Below, in pieces: positions 29,151 through 38,730 of a stretch of 64,000 nt of DNA. The stretch comes from an uncultured Pseudomonadota bacterium. Its GTDB lineage: Bacteria; Pseudomonadota; Gammaproteobacteria; Steroidobacterales; Woeseiaceae. The stretch lies in contig CAJXJW010000005.1 of assembly GCA_913055625.1 (NCBI GenBank), positions 1 through 64,000 on the forward strand, in the 5' to 3' direction. The position numbers were made by a program, and so were the translations under genes. Each line of letters starts with the position of its first letter. The stretch's first letter is position 1. A model generated the notes under the pieces. That model saw nothing but the letters and a program-made list of their open reading frames with translations, did not search any database and was not told where the DNA came from.

Positions 29151-29265
29151 GCAAACCTCGATCCGCGCCTGCCGGCGCGCTCCAAGCCTCTTGAACAATG
29201 GATTCTAGCCGACCGGACCGGCCCGCGTCCCGTCGCGGCGGGACAGCGGCACCCGGCCCTGCGGG

Positions 29266-30597
29266 CTAGACGTTGAACATCAGGATTTCGCGTTCCCAGG
29301 GGGAGATGATTTCCTGGAACTCCATGTACTCGGCGTCCTTCAGGGCGCAGTAGACGGACACGAAATCGTCGCCCAGCATGCTGCGCATCGGCGCGCTCTT
29401 CCCGAACGCCTCGATCGCCGAAAGGATATGCCGGTGCAGGCCGAACTCGGTGCCGTAGGCGCTGCCTTCGATCGCCTCGGTGGGTTCCAGCTCCTCGATC
29501 ATGCCGAGGTACCCGCAGGCCAGCGTCGCCGCCAATGCCAGGTACGGGTTAACGTCCGAACCGGCCAGGCGGTTCTCGATGCGCCGCGCGTCGGGCCCGG
29601 AATCGGGAACGCGCAGGCCCACCGTCCGGTTGTCGATGGCCCAGGCCAGGTTGACCGGGGAATCCCACGGGTTCAGGAAGCGCTTGTAGGAATTCACGTA
29701 CGGCGCAAAGATCAGCATCGCGCCGGGGATGTAGGTCTGGAGGCCGCCGAGGAACCCGTAGAACAGCTTGCTGGGCGTGCCGTCCGGGTTCGAGAAGATG
29801 TTGTTGCCTTCGCGATCCACGACGCTCTGGTGAATGTGCAACGCGCTGCCCGCGTCTTCCGCCATCGGCTTCGCGAGAAACGTCGCGTGCATCTCGTGCT
29901 CGATCGCCGCCTCGCGAATCGTGCGCTTGAACAGGAAGACCTGGTCCGCGAGATCGATCGGGTTGCCGTGCAGAAAATTGATCTCGAACTGCGCCGGGCC
30001 CGCTTCCTGTGACAGCGCGTCCACGTGGATGCCCTGCTCTTCGCAGTACTTGTACACGGTGTTGATGAACGGGTCGAAGTCGTTCATCTGGTCGATGCTG
30101 TACGGGTGCCGCGCGCCGTCCGTCCAGCCGAGCCTGCCTTCCGGCGGCTCGACATCGACATTCGGATCGGAATGCGGGCTGATCAGGTAGAACTCGACTT
30201 CGGGTGCCGCGACCGGCGTCCAGCCCTTTTCCGCGTACTTCGCGAGTACCTTGCGAAGCACGTGCCGCGGGCTGATGTCCACGCTGCTGCCGTCGCGGCG
30301 ATAGCAATCGAGAAACACGGACGCCGCCGGGTCCTGCGCCCAGGGCACCGGCCGGAGCGTCGACGCATCGGGCACCAGCAGCATGTCGCGGTCCTCGACG
30401 TTGTTCTTGTTGGCGATGTACTCGCCGGACACCGTCTGGCTGAATACGGCCTCCGGGAGTTTCATCGGCCCGGTTCCGAACTTCGGCGCCGGCAGCACCT
30501 TGCCGCGCGCGGTCCCGGCCATGTCCGGGACGAAGGCCTCTACATCCTCGATTCCGCGCTCGCGAAACCAGGGTTGAAATACGTCTGCTTCATTCAC
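29266..30597 (-). CDS. puuA: Glutamine synthetase-like gamma-glutamylputrescine synthetase (PuuA type)
   Basis: 443 residues from the GTG at 30597, one base after the puuD stop; a longer frame to 30639 would overlap puuD by about 40 bases. Glutamine synthetase catalytic signatures: APEVEFYLI, QFEINFLHGN, SALHIHQSV, and the Arg-rich IENRLAGSDVNPYLA. The short N-terminal region is typical of the PuuA group rather than GlnA. It would join glutamate to putrescine with ATP. PuuD next to it hydrolyses the later gamma-glutamyl-GABA. Confidence 0.86.
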   Translation of the reverse strand: MNEADVFQPWFRERGIEDVEAFVPDMAGTARGKVLPAPKFGTGPMKLPEAVFSQTVSGEYIANKNNVEDRDMLLVPDASTLRPVPWAQDPAASVFLDCYRRDGSSVDISPRHVLRKVLAKYAEKGWTPVAAPEVEFYLISPHSDPNVDVEPPEGRLGWTDGARHPYSIDQMNDFDPFINTVYKYCEEQGIHVDALSQEAGPAQFEINFLHGNPIDLADQVFLFKRTIREAAIEHEMHATFLAKPMAEDAGSALHIHQSVVDREGNNIFSNPDGTPSKLFYGFLGGLQTYIPGAMLIFAPYVNSYKRFLNPWDSPVNLAWAIDNRTVGLRVPDSGPDARRIENRLAGSDVNPYLALAATLACGYLGMIEELEPTEAIEGSAYGTEFGLHRHILSAIEAFGKSAPMRSMLGDDFVSVYCALKDAEYMEFQEIISPWEREILMFNV

Positions 30598-30598
30598 G

Positions 30599-31357
30599 TT
30601 ACACCTGTCGTTCGGCTGCGTACCGTCGGCACGCATCACCGAATGCCTCGAAAATCTTCATTGAAAACGGGTTGTCCGTCACCCGCCACTCCGGATGCCA
30701 TTGCACCGCGAGTGCGAACGTCCTTGCGTCGTCGACGCTGAATGCCTCGACCAGGCCGTCGTCTGCGACGGCCTCGACCGTCACGCCGTCGGCCAGCCGC
30801 CGAATGCCCTGACCGTGCAGGGAGTTCACCATGACCGTATCCGTCTGCGCCAGCCGACGCAGCAGGCCGCCTTCCACCAGGGTCACCGGGTGCGACGGCC
30901 CGTACTGCACGTCGAGCGGATCGTCGGGGTTTTCCTTGTGCAGGTGGAATCCCGGCACCTCGTGGACGTGCTGATGCAGCGAGCCGCCGAGCACCACGTT
31001 GAGCTCCTGGAAACCGCGGCAGATCGCAAACAGCGGCACGCCGGTCTCGATCGCCCGGCGCGCCAGCGGCAGCGTTAGCGCATCCCGATCCGGGTCGTGC
31101 AGCGTGCCCTCGCGCGGCGGGTCGCCGTCGTAGTGATGCGGCTCGACGTTCGACGGGCTGCCGGTCAACAGGACGCCGTCGCAGCGGTCCAGGACCTCGT
31201 CGAGGTCCAGGTGGCTCGCGAGGACCGGCACGACCATCGGGAGCGCCCCCGCGCCGTCGATCAGCGCCTGCAGGTACTTTTCCCCGGCCATGTGAAACGG
31301 GTGGGGGTCGAGCACGCGTCGGTCTGCAGGGACCCCGATGACGGGTTTGGAACTCAT
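30599..31357 (-). CDS. puuD: Gamma-glutamyl-GABA hydrolase (PuuD type)
   Basis: 252 residues, a class I glutamine amidotransferase-like hydrolase. The nucleophile is Cys113 in LFAICRGFQELNV, with the His-Glu of AVQWHPEW completing the triad. It releases GABA and glutamate from gamma-glutamyl-GABA. It is cotranscribed with the ligase gene. The puuB oxidase and puuC dehydrogenase are not in the window, so the pathway is only partly covered here. Confidence 0.9.
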   Translation of the reverse strand: MSSKPVIGVPADRRVLDPHPFHMAGEKYLQALIDGAGALPMVVPVLASHLDLDEVLDRCDGVLLTGSPSNVEPHHYDGDPPREGTLHDPDRDALTLPLARRAIETGVPLFAICRGFQELNVVLGGSLHQHVHEVPGFHLHKENPDDPLDVQYGPSHPVTLVEGGLLRRLAQTDTVMVNSLHGQGIRRLADGVTVEAVADDGLVEAFSVDDARTFALAVQWHPEWRVTDNPFSMKIFEAFGDACRRYAAERQV

Positions 31358-31458
31358 ATGGGGACGAACCCCGAAACTCCTGAAATTCGAATTTGCTGCC
31401 GCCTAGGATACTTGGCCCCGCGTAGCCGGGCCACCACCCGACCGCAAAACTGAGACGA

Positions 31459-33390
31459 CTATCCCGCGTCGTCGGCGCGGCGCCCCAGCATTCGGAGGAT
31501 TCCGGCCAGCACCGCGGCCCCGACCAGAATCGAAAGCCACGGCGGCACCCCGAATCCGCCCGGGATCGTGCCGGTGGCCAGCGCGACCAGGCCCACCGTC
31601 AGGGCGTACGGCAACTGCGTACGGACGTGCTCGATGTGGTCGCAGCCGCTCGCAACCGACGACAGCACGGTCGTGTCCGAAATCGGCGAGCAGTGATCGC
31701 CCCAGACGGCGCCCGCGAGGCAGCAGGCGACCGACGAGTACAGGACGTGCATGCCGTCCGCATCCGCCATACCGTTCGTCCCGAGGACAGCCCAGGTCAG
31801 CGGCACGATCAGCGGCATGAGGATGCCCATCGTGCCCCAGCTCGTGCCGGTAGTGAACGCGGTAACCGCGGCCAGCGCGAAGACGATCGCCGGCACAACG
31901 GCGACCGGGAGCGTATCGGCCAGGATCGTGACGAGGTAGCCGGCCGTGTCCAGTTCCTTGGTAACGTCGGACAGCGTCCACGCGAGCACGAGGACGATCA
32001 GGCCGAACAGCGTCGCCCGTACGCCGCCGTACCACGCGTCTACTGTCTCGTGCATCGACAGGATGCGCTGCGCCATGGTCAGCACCGCGGCGACAAGTAC
32101 GCCCACGAACGACGCGTACATCATCGCGCGGTACGGGTCGGCCGACCCGATGATCTCGGTGATGGTCTCGCCCTCGCCGGTCATGTACAGGCTGACCCCG
32201 AGCGCGACGATCAGTGCAACGATCGGCACAAATGCGTTGAAGGCCCGCAACGGGATGCCCGACTTCGACTCCAGTTCGTCCGCCGACATCGCCGGCAGGT
32301 CGTCCTTCGGCGTCGGCTTGACCTGCCCGCTCCGCGCGCGCAACTCAGCCGCGTACATCGGGCCGTAGTCACGACCCGACGCGGCCACCATCAATACGAA
32401 CACGATCGCCAGGATCGGGTAGAAGCTGTAGGGAATGGAATGCAGGAACACCGAATAGGCCTGCACGCTTTCGAGCCCCGCGACGCCGCGCAGCGCATCC
32501 TGTACGAGGCCGATCTCGTAGCCGATCCAGGTCGTGATCAATGCGATGCACGCGACCGGCGCTGCCGTCGAATCGACGATGTAGGCAAGTTTTTCGCGCG
32601 AGATGCGCAGGTGATCCGTAAGAGAGCGCGCCGTGTTGCCGACCACCAGCGTGTTGCTGTAGTCGTCGAAGAAAATCATCAGGCCCATCATCCACACCGC
32701 AACCTGGCCGCCGATCGCGGTCTTCGCGCGGCTGACGATCTTGCGCACGATGCAGGCCATGCCGCCGTTGCGCGTGATGATGCCGACCATGCCACCGATC
32801 ATCATCGTGAACAGGATAATCGACACACGATCCCGGTCGGCCATCGCGGTCGCGACCCAGACCTGGAAGCTGTCCAGGAGGCCACGCGTCGCGCCGCCGA
32901 GCGTGAACTCGCGCAGCGCGGTCGCGCCGAGCCAGAGTCCCACCAGCAGTGCCGGAATGACATTGCGGAAGACGAGGGCCACGATGATCGCGACTGCCGC
33001 CGGCAGGATCGACACCCAGCCCGGGATGACGCGCAATTCGGCGGTACGCGTTTCGCCGCCCGACGTGACCTCGACGGTATATCGCCCCGACGAGTCCGCC
33101 GAGATGCCGGAAAACGTCACGTTGCCCTCGTTGTCGGCGACGGCATCGAATCGGGCGGAACCCATTTGGAGGCGCAACGCGCTGGCCGGTGTCGCGCCGG
33201 TCACGGTGATGTCTGACGGCACACCGGACAAGCCGACGGCCGGCAATTCGATCTCGAACGCCTCGGCCGGCAACGCGCTGGACAGGACTCCGCCGAGGAT
33301 TGCGGCGATGACGGCGAGTCTGCGCACGGCCGCCCGTTGTTGTTGTTTGATGTTGCTGCCCCGCCACCCCAGGTTGGCTGATGTTATCAC
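31459..33390 (-). CDS. NhaC-family Na+/H+ antiporter with secreted N-terminal domain
   Basis: 643 residues if started at the GTG at 33390; a GTG 21 codons inside gives a cleaner signal peptide and may be the true start. After the signal peptide (ending PAEA) comes a small beta-rich, Ig-like domain of about 75 residues (VTGATPASALRLQ through SGRYTVEVTSGG). The antiporter follows: more than ten membrane segments with MMIGGMVGIITRNGG, FFDDYSNTLVVGNTARSLTD, and GTSWGTMGILMPL. The family exchanges Na+ for H+, or carries organic acids or amines. It lies next to puuD and divergent from a second glutamine synthetase-like gene. Confidence 0.84.
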   Translation of the reverse strand: MITSANLGWRGSNIKQQQRAAVRRLAVIAAILGGVLSSALPAEAFEIELPAVGLSGVPSDITVTGATPASALRLQMGSARFDAVADNEGNVTFSGISADSSGRYTVEVTSGGETRTAELRVIPGWVSILPAAVAIIVALVFRNVIPALLVGLWLGATALREFTLGGATRGLLDSFQVWVATAMADRDRVSIILFTMMIGGMVGIITRNGGMACIVRKIVSRAKTAIGGQVAVWMMGLMIFFDDYSNTLVVGNTARSLTDHLRISREKLAYIVDSTAAPVACIALITTWIGYEIGLVQDALRGVAGLESVQAYSVFLHSIPYSFYPILAIVFVLMVAASGRDYGPMYAAELRARSGQVKPTPKDDLPAMSADELESKSGIPLRAFNAFVPIVALIVALGVSLYMTGEGETITEIIGSADPYRAMMYASFVGVLVAAVLTMAQRILSMHETVDAWYGGVRATLFGLIVLVLAWTLSDVTKELDTAGYLVTILADTLPVAVVPAIVFALAAVTAFTTGTSWGTMGILMPLIVPLTWAVLGTNGMADADGMHVLYSSVACCLAGAVWGDHCSPISDTTVLSSVASGCDHIEHVRTQLPYALTVGLVALATGTIPGGFGVPPWLSILVGAAVLAGILRMLGRRADDAG

Positions 33391-33470
33391 GGCCGCCGAC
33401 GACGATGCTTGCGGGACGGCAGCGAATACGCGAAGCTCATTCGCTTCGGGGTTTCAGGCACGGGGAAATT

Positions 33471-34862
33471 ATGGCCAGGGGCACGTCGGGTTCGCTGTCG
33501 GCTGAGATGAAGCGGTACCTGCAGAAGTATCCGAATACCGAGTCCATCGAACTGCTGGTTCCCGATGCGCACGGCATCCTCAAGGGCAAGCGCATTCGGC
33601 CGCACGACTTTGACAAGGTCTGCAAGGACGGCTTCTTCTTCTGCGGCGGCGTCACGCTACTGACCGCCCTCGGCGAAACGATTCCCGGCATGCCGTACAC
33701 GGAAGCAGACGGCGATCCGGACGTGCCGGCGAGACTCGTACCCGGCAGTATCGCACCGGTACCCTGGGCACGGCGGCCTACCGGCCAGGCACTGTTCCGG
33801 CTGTACTTCGACGACGGCTCGCCCTTCTTCGGCGACCCGCGCGCGGTCCTCGAAAACGCGCTGGCGCCATTTCGCAAACGCGGCATCAAGGTCGTGATGG
33901 CGACGGAGCTCGAGTTCTACCTGTTGCGCGACGACGCGGACCGGCCGACGGCGAGCGTCGCGCGGGTGCCCGGCATCGGCGTCCCGCAGCCGGGGGCACA
34001 GGTCTATCACCCGGACGACCTGTGGGAGATCGAGGCGTTCGTCAACGACGTCTACGACTGGTGCGAAGCCCAGAACGTGCCGGCCGACGCCGCGATCTCG
34101 GAGTACGCCCAGGGCCAGTTTGAAATCAATCTCCGGCACATCGACGACCCGGTGCTTGCCTGCGATCACGCGCTGCTGCTCAAGCGCATCGTCAAGGCAG
34201 CGGCGCGCCGGCACGGCATGGTGGCCTGTTTCATGGCGAAGCCGTTTCCGGACGATTCCGGCAGCGGGCTGCACATCCACATGTCGATGTACGATCGCAA
34301 CGGCAAGAACTGGTTCTCGCAGGGCAAGGAGAAACTCGCGGTCCCGCCGTTTTCGGCGCGCCTGCGCCACGCAGTCGGCGGCATGCTAAAGCTGATGCCC
34401 GAGTCGACGGCGCTGTTCGCGCCGAACGCGAACTCGTACCGGCGGCTGCGACCCGACATGTTCGCGCCGGTCGAGCCGAACTGGGGCGTCAATCACCGCG
34501 TCGTCTCCGTGCGCATCCCGCACTCCGACGAGAAGAACCTGCGCTTCGAGCACCGGGTGGCCGGCGCCGATGCGAACCCGTTCCTCGTTACCGCCGCGAT
34601 CCTCGCCGCCGTCGACCACGGCCTGCGGGAAAAGATCGAGCCGCCGAAGATGGTGCTTCAGGGCGAGGAAATCGCGCCGAAACTGAAGATCCCGAACCGC
34701 TGGAACAAGGCGCTGGACAGGTTTTCGCGCAGCAAGGTGCTGCCCGGGTACCTGGGCGCGGATTTCTGCCGCTTTTTCCTGGCGAACCGCCTCGCCGAGA
34801 GCGAGCAGTACCACAACGTGGTGCCCCCGCTCGACTTCGAGTGGTACCTGCGCGCCGTCTGA
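33471..34862 (+). CDS. Second glutamine synthetase-like gamma-glutamyl ligase
   Basis: 463 residues. Signatures: ATELEFYLL, GQFEINLRH, DSGSGLHIHMS, FEHRVAGADANPFL. The N-terminus (DAHGILKGKRI) and missing adenylylation loop place it among the PuuA-like ligases, not housekeeping GlnA. It is only distantly alike to the copy at 29.3 kb, so it may act on another amine such as spermidine, ethanolamine or an aniline. It is divergent from the NhaC antiporter with 80 bases between. Confidence 0.85.
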   Translation: MARGTSGSLSAEMKRYLQKYPNTESIELLVPDAHGILKGKRIRPHDFDKVCKDGFFFCGGVTLLTALGETIPGMPYTEADGDPDVPARLVPGSIAPVPWARRPTGQALFRLYFDDGSPFFGDPRAVLENALAPFRKRGIKVVMATELEFYLLRDDADRPTASVARVPGIGVPQPGAQVYHPDDLWEIEAFVNDVYDWCEAQNVPADAAISEYAQGQFEINLRHIDDPVLACDHALLLKRIVKAAARRHGMVACFMAKPFPDDSGSGLHIHMSMYDRNGKNWFSQGKEKLAVPPFSARLRHAVGGMLKLMPESTALFAPNANSYRRLRPDMFAPVEPNWGVNHRVVSVRIPHSDEKNLRFEHRVAGADANPFLVTAAILAAVDHGLREKIEPPKMVLQGEEIAPKLKIPNRWNKALDRFSRSKVLPGYLGADFCRFFLANRLAESEQYHNVVPPLDFEWYLRAV

Positions 34863-34864
34863 CG

Positions 34865-36130
34865 TCAGTCGTTTTCCGTCGCGCGCGCGAGGTCGGCCTC
34901 GATCGTCTGGCCTGCGCAGAAATAATGCCAGGCGGACCATGGCAGGATGACCACGCTCACCAGCAGCAGGCTGTAGCGCATCGATTCGGCGCCAGCGTAC
35001 GGCTCGAACAGGTCACTCACGATGCCGGTAACGAGTGGCCCCATTGCCAGGCCGATGATGTTGATGACCAGCAGCACGAGGGCGGAAGCCACGGACCGCA
35101 TCCGCAGTGAGACCAGTCCCTGTGTCTGCGAGAGCACCGGGGCGAGGTAGAAATTCGACACTATCGTCGGCAGCAGAAACAGGCCGATGCACCACACGAC
35201 CGACGTGGACAGGAACACGCCCGCGTTCAGGACGGCGGAGAGCACCATCGCCACCGCCAGGAATCGAAACGCACGGCGCTGACCCGTCCTGCCGATGCGA
35301 TCGGCGATGAAGCCACCGAAGAAGAAACCGAGGCCGCCGAAGACGCCGACGACAACACCCAGGATGAATCCGATGTCGGCGAGCCCCAATGCGAAACTGC
35401 GCGACAGGAAACTGGGCATGAAGTTGACGACCGAATAGCCCACGAAGGAACTCAGTCCGGCGGCAATCCCCATGTGTACGCTCGACCGGCGACTCAGGAG
35501 AAACTCGAGCACCTCGAACATTCGCGGCTGCTGCCCGGAATCGGTCCGCCGTTCCGAAGCGCCGCGCTCCGGCTCCACGACGGTGAACCGAACAACCGCT
35601 GCCAGGATGATGCCCGGCACGCCGACGATGAAGAACGCTTCGCGCCAGCCGATATTCTGCGCCACCCAGCCGCCCGCCAGGTAGGCCAGCATGATGCCCG
35701 CCGAGATGCCGAGCGTGTAAAACCCCATCGCCGTCGAGCGCTGCTCCGGCGGGTAGTAATCGGCAATCATCGAATGCGCGGGCGGGCTGCACCCGGCCTC
35801 GCCGACGCCAACGCCGATGCGCGCCAGCGCGAGCTGCCACACGTTCTGCGCGAATCCCGACAACGCGGTCATCCCGCTCCAGACGAGCACGGCGAGCGCG
35901 ACCAGGTTGCGCCGGTTCGTACGATCCGCAATGCGGGCGATGGGGATACCGAGCGACACGTAGAACAGGGCGAACAGTGTTCCGGCAAGCAACCCAAGCA
36001 CGGTATCCGAGACGCCGAACTCGCCCTGGATAGCCGGCAGCAGGATCGCCAGGATCTGCCGGTCGATGAAATTGAACATGTATACGATGGTGAGAATCAC
36101 CATCGCGTACCGGCGCGCGCCGGCGGTCAT
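34865..36130 (-). CDS. MFS transporter (spinster-like)
   Basis: 421 residues, 12 predicted membrane segments. YMFNFIDRQILAILLPAIQ is the spinster-like opening, followed by GIPIARIADRTNRR and the GGFIADRIGRTGQRR loops. The ATG at 36130 lies two bases after the PiT stop; a longer frame overlaps PiT. The substrate is not readable; related proteins export sphingoid or organic anions. It may be read through from the phosphate transporter operon. Confidence 0.87.
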   Translation of the reverse strand: MTAGARRYAMVILTIVYMFNFIDRQILAILLPAIQGEFGVSDTVLGLLAGTLFALFYVSLGIPIARIADRTNRRNLVALAVLVWSGMTALSGFAQNVWQLALARIGVGVGEAGCSPPAHSMIADYYPPEQRSTAMGFYTLGISAGIMLAYLAGGWVAQNIGWREAFFIVGVPGIILAAVVRFTVVEPERGASERRTDSGQQPRMFEVLEFLLSRRSSVHMGIAAGLSSFVGYSVVNFMPSFLSRSFALGLADIGFILGVVVGVFGGLGFFFGGFIADRIGRTGQRRAFRFLAVAMVLSAVLNAGVFLSTSVVWCIGLFLLPTIVSNFYLAPVLSQTQGLVSLRMRSVASALVLLVINIIGLAMGPLVTGIVSDLFEPYAGAESMRYSLLLVSVVILPWSAWHYFCAGQTIEADLARATEND

Positions 36131-36132
36131 CG

Positions 36133-37383
36133 TCAAGGCAATACCGCGCGAAACACGAAGAAGAACAGGATCGCGAGTATCGCGCCGGCCGGAATCGTCA
36201 CGACCCACGAGATAAAGATCCGCACCACCACGCGAAGGTCGATGGCCTCGATGCCGCGCGCCATGCCGACGCCCAGCACCGCGCCGACCAGCGTGTGCGT
36301 CGTCGAGATCGGAATGCCGGTACCGGAGGCAATGACGATCGTCGTGGCCGCGGCGAGTTCGGCCGCAAAGCCGCGGCTCGGCGTCAGGTGCGTGATTTTC
36401 TCACCGACCGTCGCGATGACGTGACGGCCGAATGTCGCGAGGCCGACGACGATACCGCCGCCGCCAATCAGCAGCACCCAGAGCGGTATGGCGGACTTCG
36501 ACGACACGAGGCCCGTGTGCGCAATGGAGATGACCGCGGCCAGCGGCCCGATCGCGTTGGCAACGTCGTTCGACCCGTGTGCGAAGGCCATGCCGCATGC
36601 GGTGACAATCATGAGCACGCCGAACACGCGCTCCACGGTATAGAAATGCTGCGCCTTCTCCGCCTTCCGGTCGGGTTCTATGCGTCGCACGATGAAGGCG
36701 CCGGCGACCGCGATGCCGAGCGCGATGACGACTGCCAGCAGGTAGGCGTCCCTGGTGCTGAGCGTGAGGCCGACGTGCGACAGTCCCTTGAGAATGGTAA
36801 CCAGAGTGATCGTGAACGCCGCGAGGAACATGTACACGGGCACATAGCGCTTGGCGCGTTCCAGCGGGTCCTTGTGCCGCAGGATCAGGCGCTGCACGGA
36901 CAAGTAGATCAGGAATGCGATGAACCCGGCTGTAAGCGGCGACACGACCCAGCTCATGACGATCGTGCCGACCTTGCCCCACTGCACCGCATCGATGCCG
37001 ATGCCGACGGCGGCGAAGCCCACGATGGCGCCGACGATCGAATGCGTCGTCGATACCGGCCAGCCCTTGCGTGATGCAACGAGCAGCCAGGTACCCGCGG
37101 CCAGCAACGATGCCAGCATGCCGTAGATCAGGAGTTCCGGCTCCCCGGACATCAGGTCGGCGTCGACGATGCCCTTGCGGATCGTCCCCGTCACCGCGCC
37201 GCCAGCCAGTACGGCGCCGGCGAATTCGAAGACCGCGGCCACGATGATCGCCTGGCGGATCGTCAGCGCCTTCGAACCCACCGACGTCGCCATCGCGTTC
37301 GCGACGTCGTTCGCACCGATGCCCCACGCCATGAAGATGCCGAACAGCGCGGCAAGCGCAATGTAGATCAGTTCGGCTTCCAT
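36133..37383 (-). CDS. pitA: Inorganic phosphate transporter, PiT family
   Basis: 416 residues, about ten membrane segments. The family signature occurs twice, GANDVANA at 23-30 and GSNDVANA in the second half, each followed by STTHS/T motifs (GWPVSTTHSIVGA, GIPISTTHTLVGA). It imports phosphate, probably as a metal-phosphate complex with H+. The upstream DUF47 gene is its usual partner, 44 bases away. Confidence 0.94.
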   Translation of the reverse strand: MEAELIYIALAALFGIFMAWGIGANDVANAMATSVGSKALTIRQAIIVAAVFEFAGAVLAGGAVTGTIRKGIVDADLMSGEPELLIYGMLASLLAAGTWLLVASRKGWPVSTTHSIVGAIVGFAAVGIGIDAVQWGKVGTIVMSWVVSPLTAGFIAFLIYLSVQRLILRHKDPLERAKRYVPVYMFLAAFTITLVTILKGLSHVGLTLSTRDAYLLAVVIALGIAVAGAFIVRRIEPDRKAEKAQHFYTVERVFGVLMIVTACGMAFAHGSNDVANAIGPLAAVISIAHTGLVSSKSAIPLWVLLIGGGGIVVGLATFGRHVIATVGEKITHLTPSRGFAAELAAATTIVIASGTGIPISTTHTLVGAVLGVGMARGIEAIDLRVVVRIFISWVVTIPAGAILAILFFFVFRAVLP

Positions 37384-37427
37384 CCGGGCGCCCCCTGCGA
37401 GCCGTGCCGGCCCTTGTTATTGTGGTG

Positions 37428-38102
37428 TCAGTGCGAAAGAAGCAATTCGAGCCGGCGCCCCACACGCTCGGCCATGTCGGCGATCTCGCCCGTCAGTTCG
37501 ATGACTTTGTACATGAACACGGCGTCGACCGGGTTCAGCGTGAATTCGATTTTGAACAGCGCTGCGCGTATTTCCGCCTGCTTGCCGTCCGTGTCGGTCT
37601 CGATGCGGTCGAGCTCTTCGATCATGGACTCGACAAGATCGACCTCGGCACCCCGGAAGCCCGCCGTGAACAGCTCGTCCAGCTCCCGCACGCTCTTCCG
37701 GGCCTGCTTCGCCGCATCGACGTTACGCTCGACGAACACCAGGAACGCGTCCGCAATGGTCTCGGGTATGCGCATCCTGCGGCCGAGAACCAGGCCCGAC
37801 ACGTCCTTGGTGCGATTCGCGATCTTGTCCTGCACCAGCAACAGCTCCAACAGGTCCTCGCGCGGGACTGGCATGAACAGGCTCTTCGGCAGGTGCAGCC
37901 GGATTTCCTTCTTCAGGTCGTCGGCATCGTGCTCGAGACGGTCGATCTCATCCCTCACAGCCGTCGCCTTGTCCCAGTCGCCGGCGATGGCCGCCGGGAA
38001 AAAATCATTGAGCTGCTTGGCGCAACGGTAGGTCACGTCCATGTGCTTTTCCAGCGGCTGCACCGGCGACGAACCGAAAATGTTGGCGAGCACATTTGGC
38101 AT
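37428..38102 (-). CDS. DUF47 / PhoU-like protein paired with PiT
   Basis: 224 residues, an all-helical protein with the family features EKHMDVTYRC, LEHDADDLKKEIRLHLP and FMPVPREDLLELL. DUF47 proteins act as accessory regulators of PiT transporters. The position directly before pitA supports this. Transcript order is DUF47, pitA, MFS. Confidence 0.92.
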   Translation of the reverse strand: MPNVLANIFGSSPVQPLEKHMDVTYRCAKQLNDFFPAAIAGDWDKATAVRDEIDRLEHDADDLKKEIRLHLPKSLFMPVPREDLLELLLVQDKIANRTKDVSGLVLGRRMRIPETIADAFLVFVERNVDAAKQARKSVRELDELFTAGFRGAEVDLVESMIEELDRIETDTDGKQAEIRAALFKIEFTLNPVDAVFMYKVIELTGEIADMAERVGRRLELLLSH

Positions 38103-38277
38103 GTAGCTTTCCTGGCGGCGCGGGGCCCGCTGTTCGGGCCGGCTCGCGCCGTGAGTCCTTGCACGAGGCGCAATGCTATCACAGGGGTGGCGGGGAATGG
38201 CGCCGCCGGGCGATCCCGACGCGCATGTTAGACTCCGGCCGATTCCTCATGGCAAGACAGGCAACCCGCGCGGCACC

Positions 38278-38730
38278 ATGGCTTACTGGCTCGTAAAATC
38301 CGAACCCGATGCGTACAGCATCGACGACCTTGCACGCGACCGCACCGAACACTGGGACGGCATCCGCAACTACCAGGCGCGCAACATGATGCGCGACGAC
38401 ATGCGCATCGGCGAGGGCGTGTTGTTCTATCACTCGAGCTGTGCGACGCCAGGCGTCGTGGGCATTGCGAAAGTAGCCAGCAAGCCGTACGCGGACCCGA
38501 CACAATTCGACCCGGAGAGCCGCTATTACGATCCGAAGAGTGACCCCGACGATCCCCGCTGGATCCTGGTCGACATGGCCTTCGAGAGGAAGCTCGGGCG
38601 CACGATCCCGCTGTCGGAACTGAAGGACATCCCGGAACTCGCGGACATGATCCTGCTGCGCCGCGGCAACCGGCTGTCGATCATGCCGGTGGACAAGGCG
38701 CACTGGAACCTCATCCTGTCGCTTGAATGA
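38278..38730 (+). CDS. EVE-domain protein
   Basis: 150 residues, a single EVE domain (PUA-like fold): MAYWLVKSEPDAYSIDDL, WDGIRNYQARNMMRDDM, GVLFYHS, GVVGIAKV. The Trp and Tyr cage residues expected to bind a modified base are present. EVE proteins are thought to read modified DNA or RNA bases; the bacterial role is not settled. The 3' end overlaps the end of the convergent Mur-ligase gene by 20 bases. Confidence 0.92.
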   Translation: MAYWLVKSEPDAYSIDDLARDRTEHWDGIRNYQARNMMRDDMRIGEGVLFYHSSCATPGVVGIAKVASKPYADPTQFDPESRYYDPKSDPDDPRWILVDMAFERKLGRTIPLSELKDIPELADMILLRRGNRLSIMPVDKAHWNLILSLE

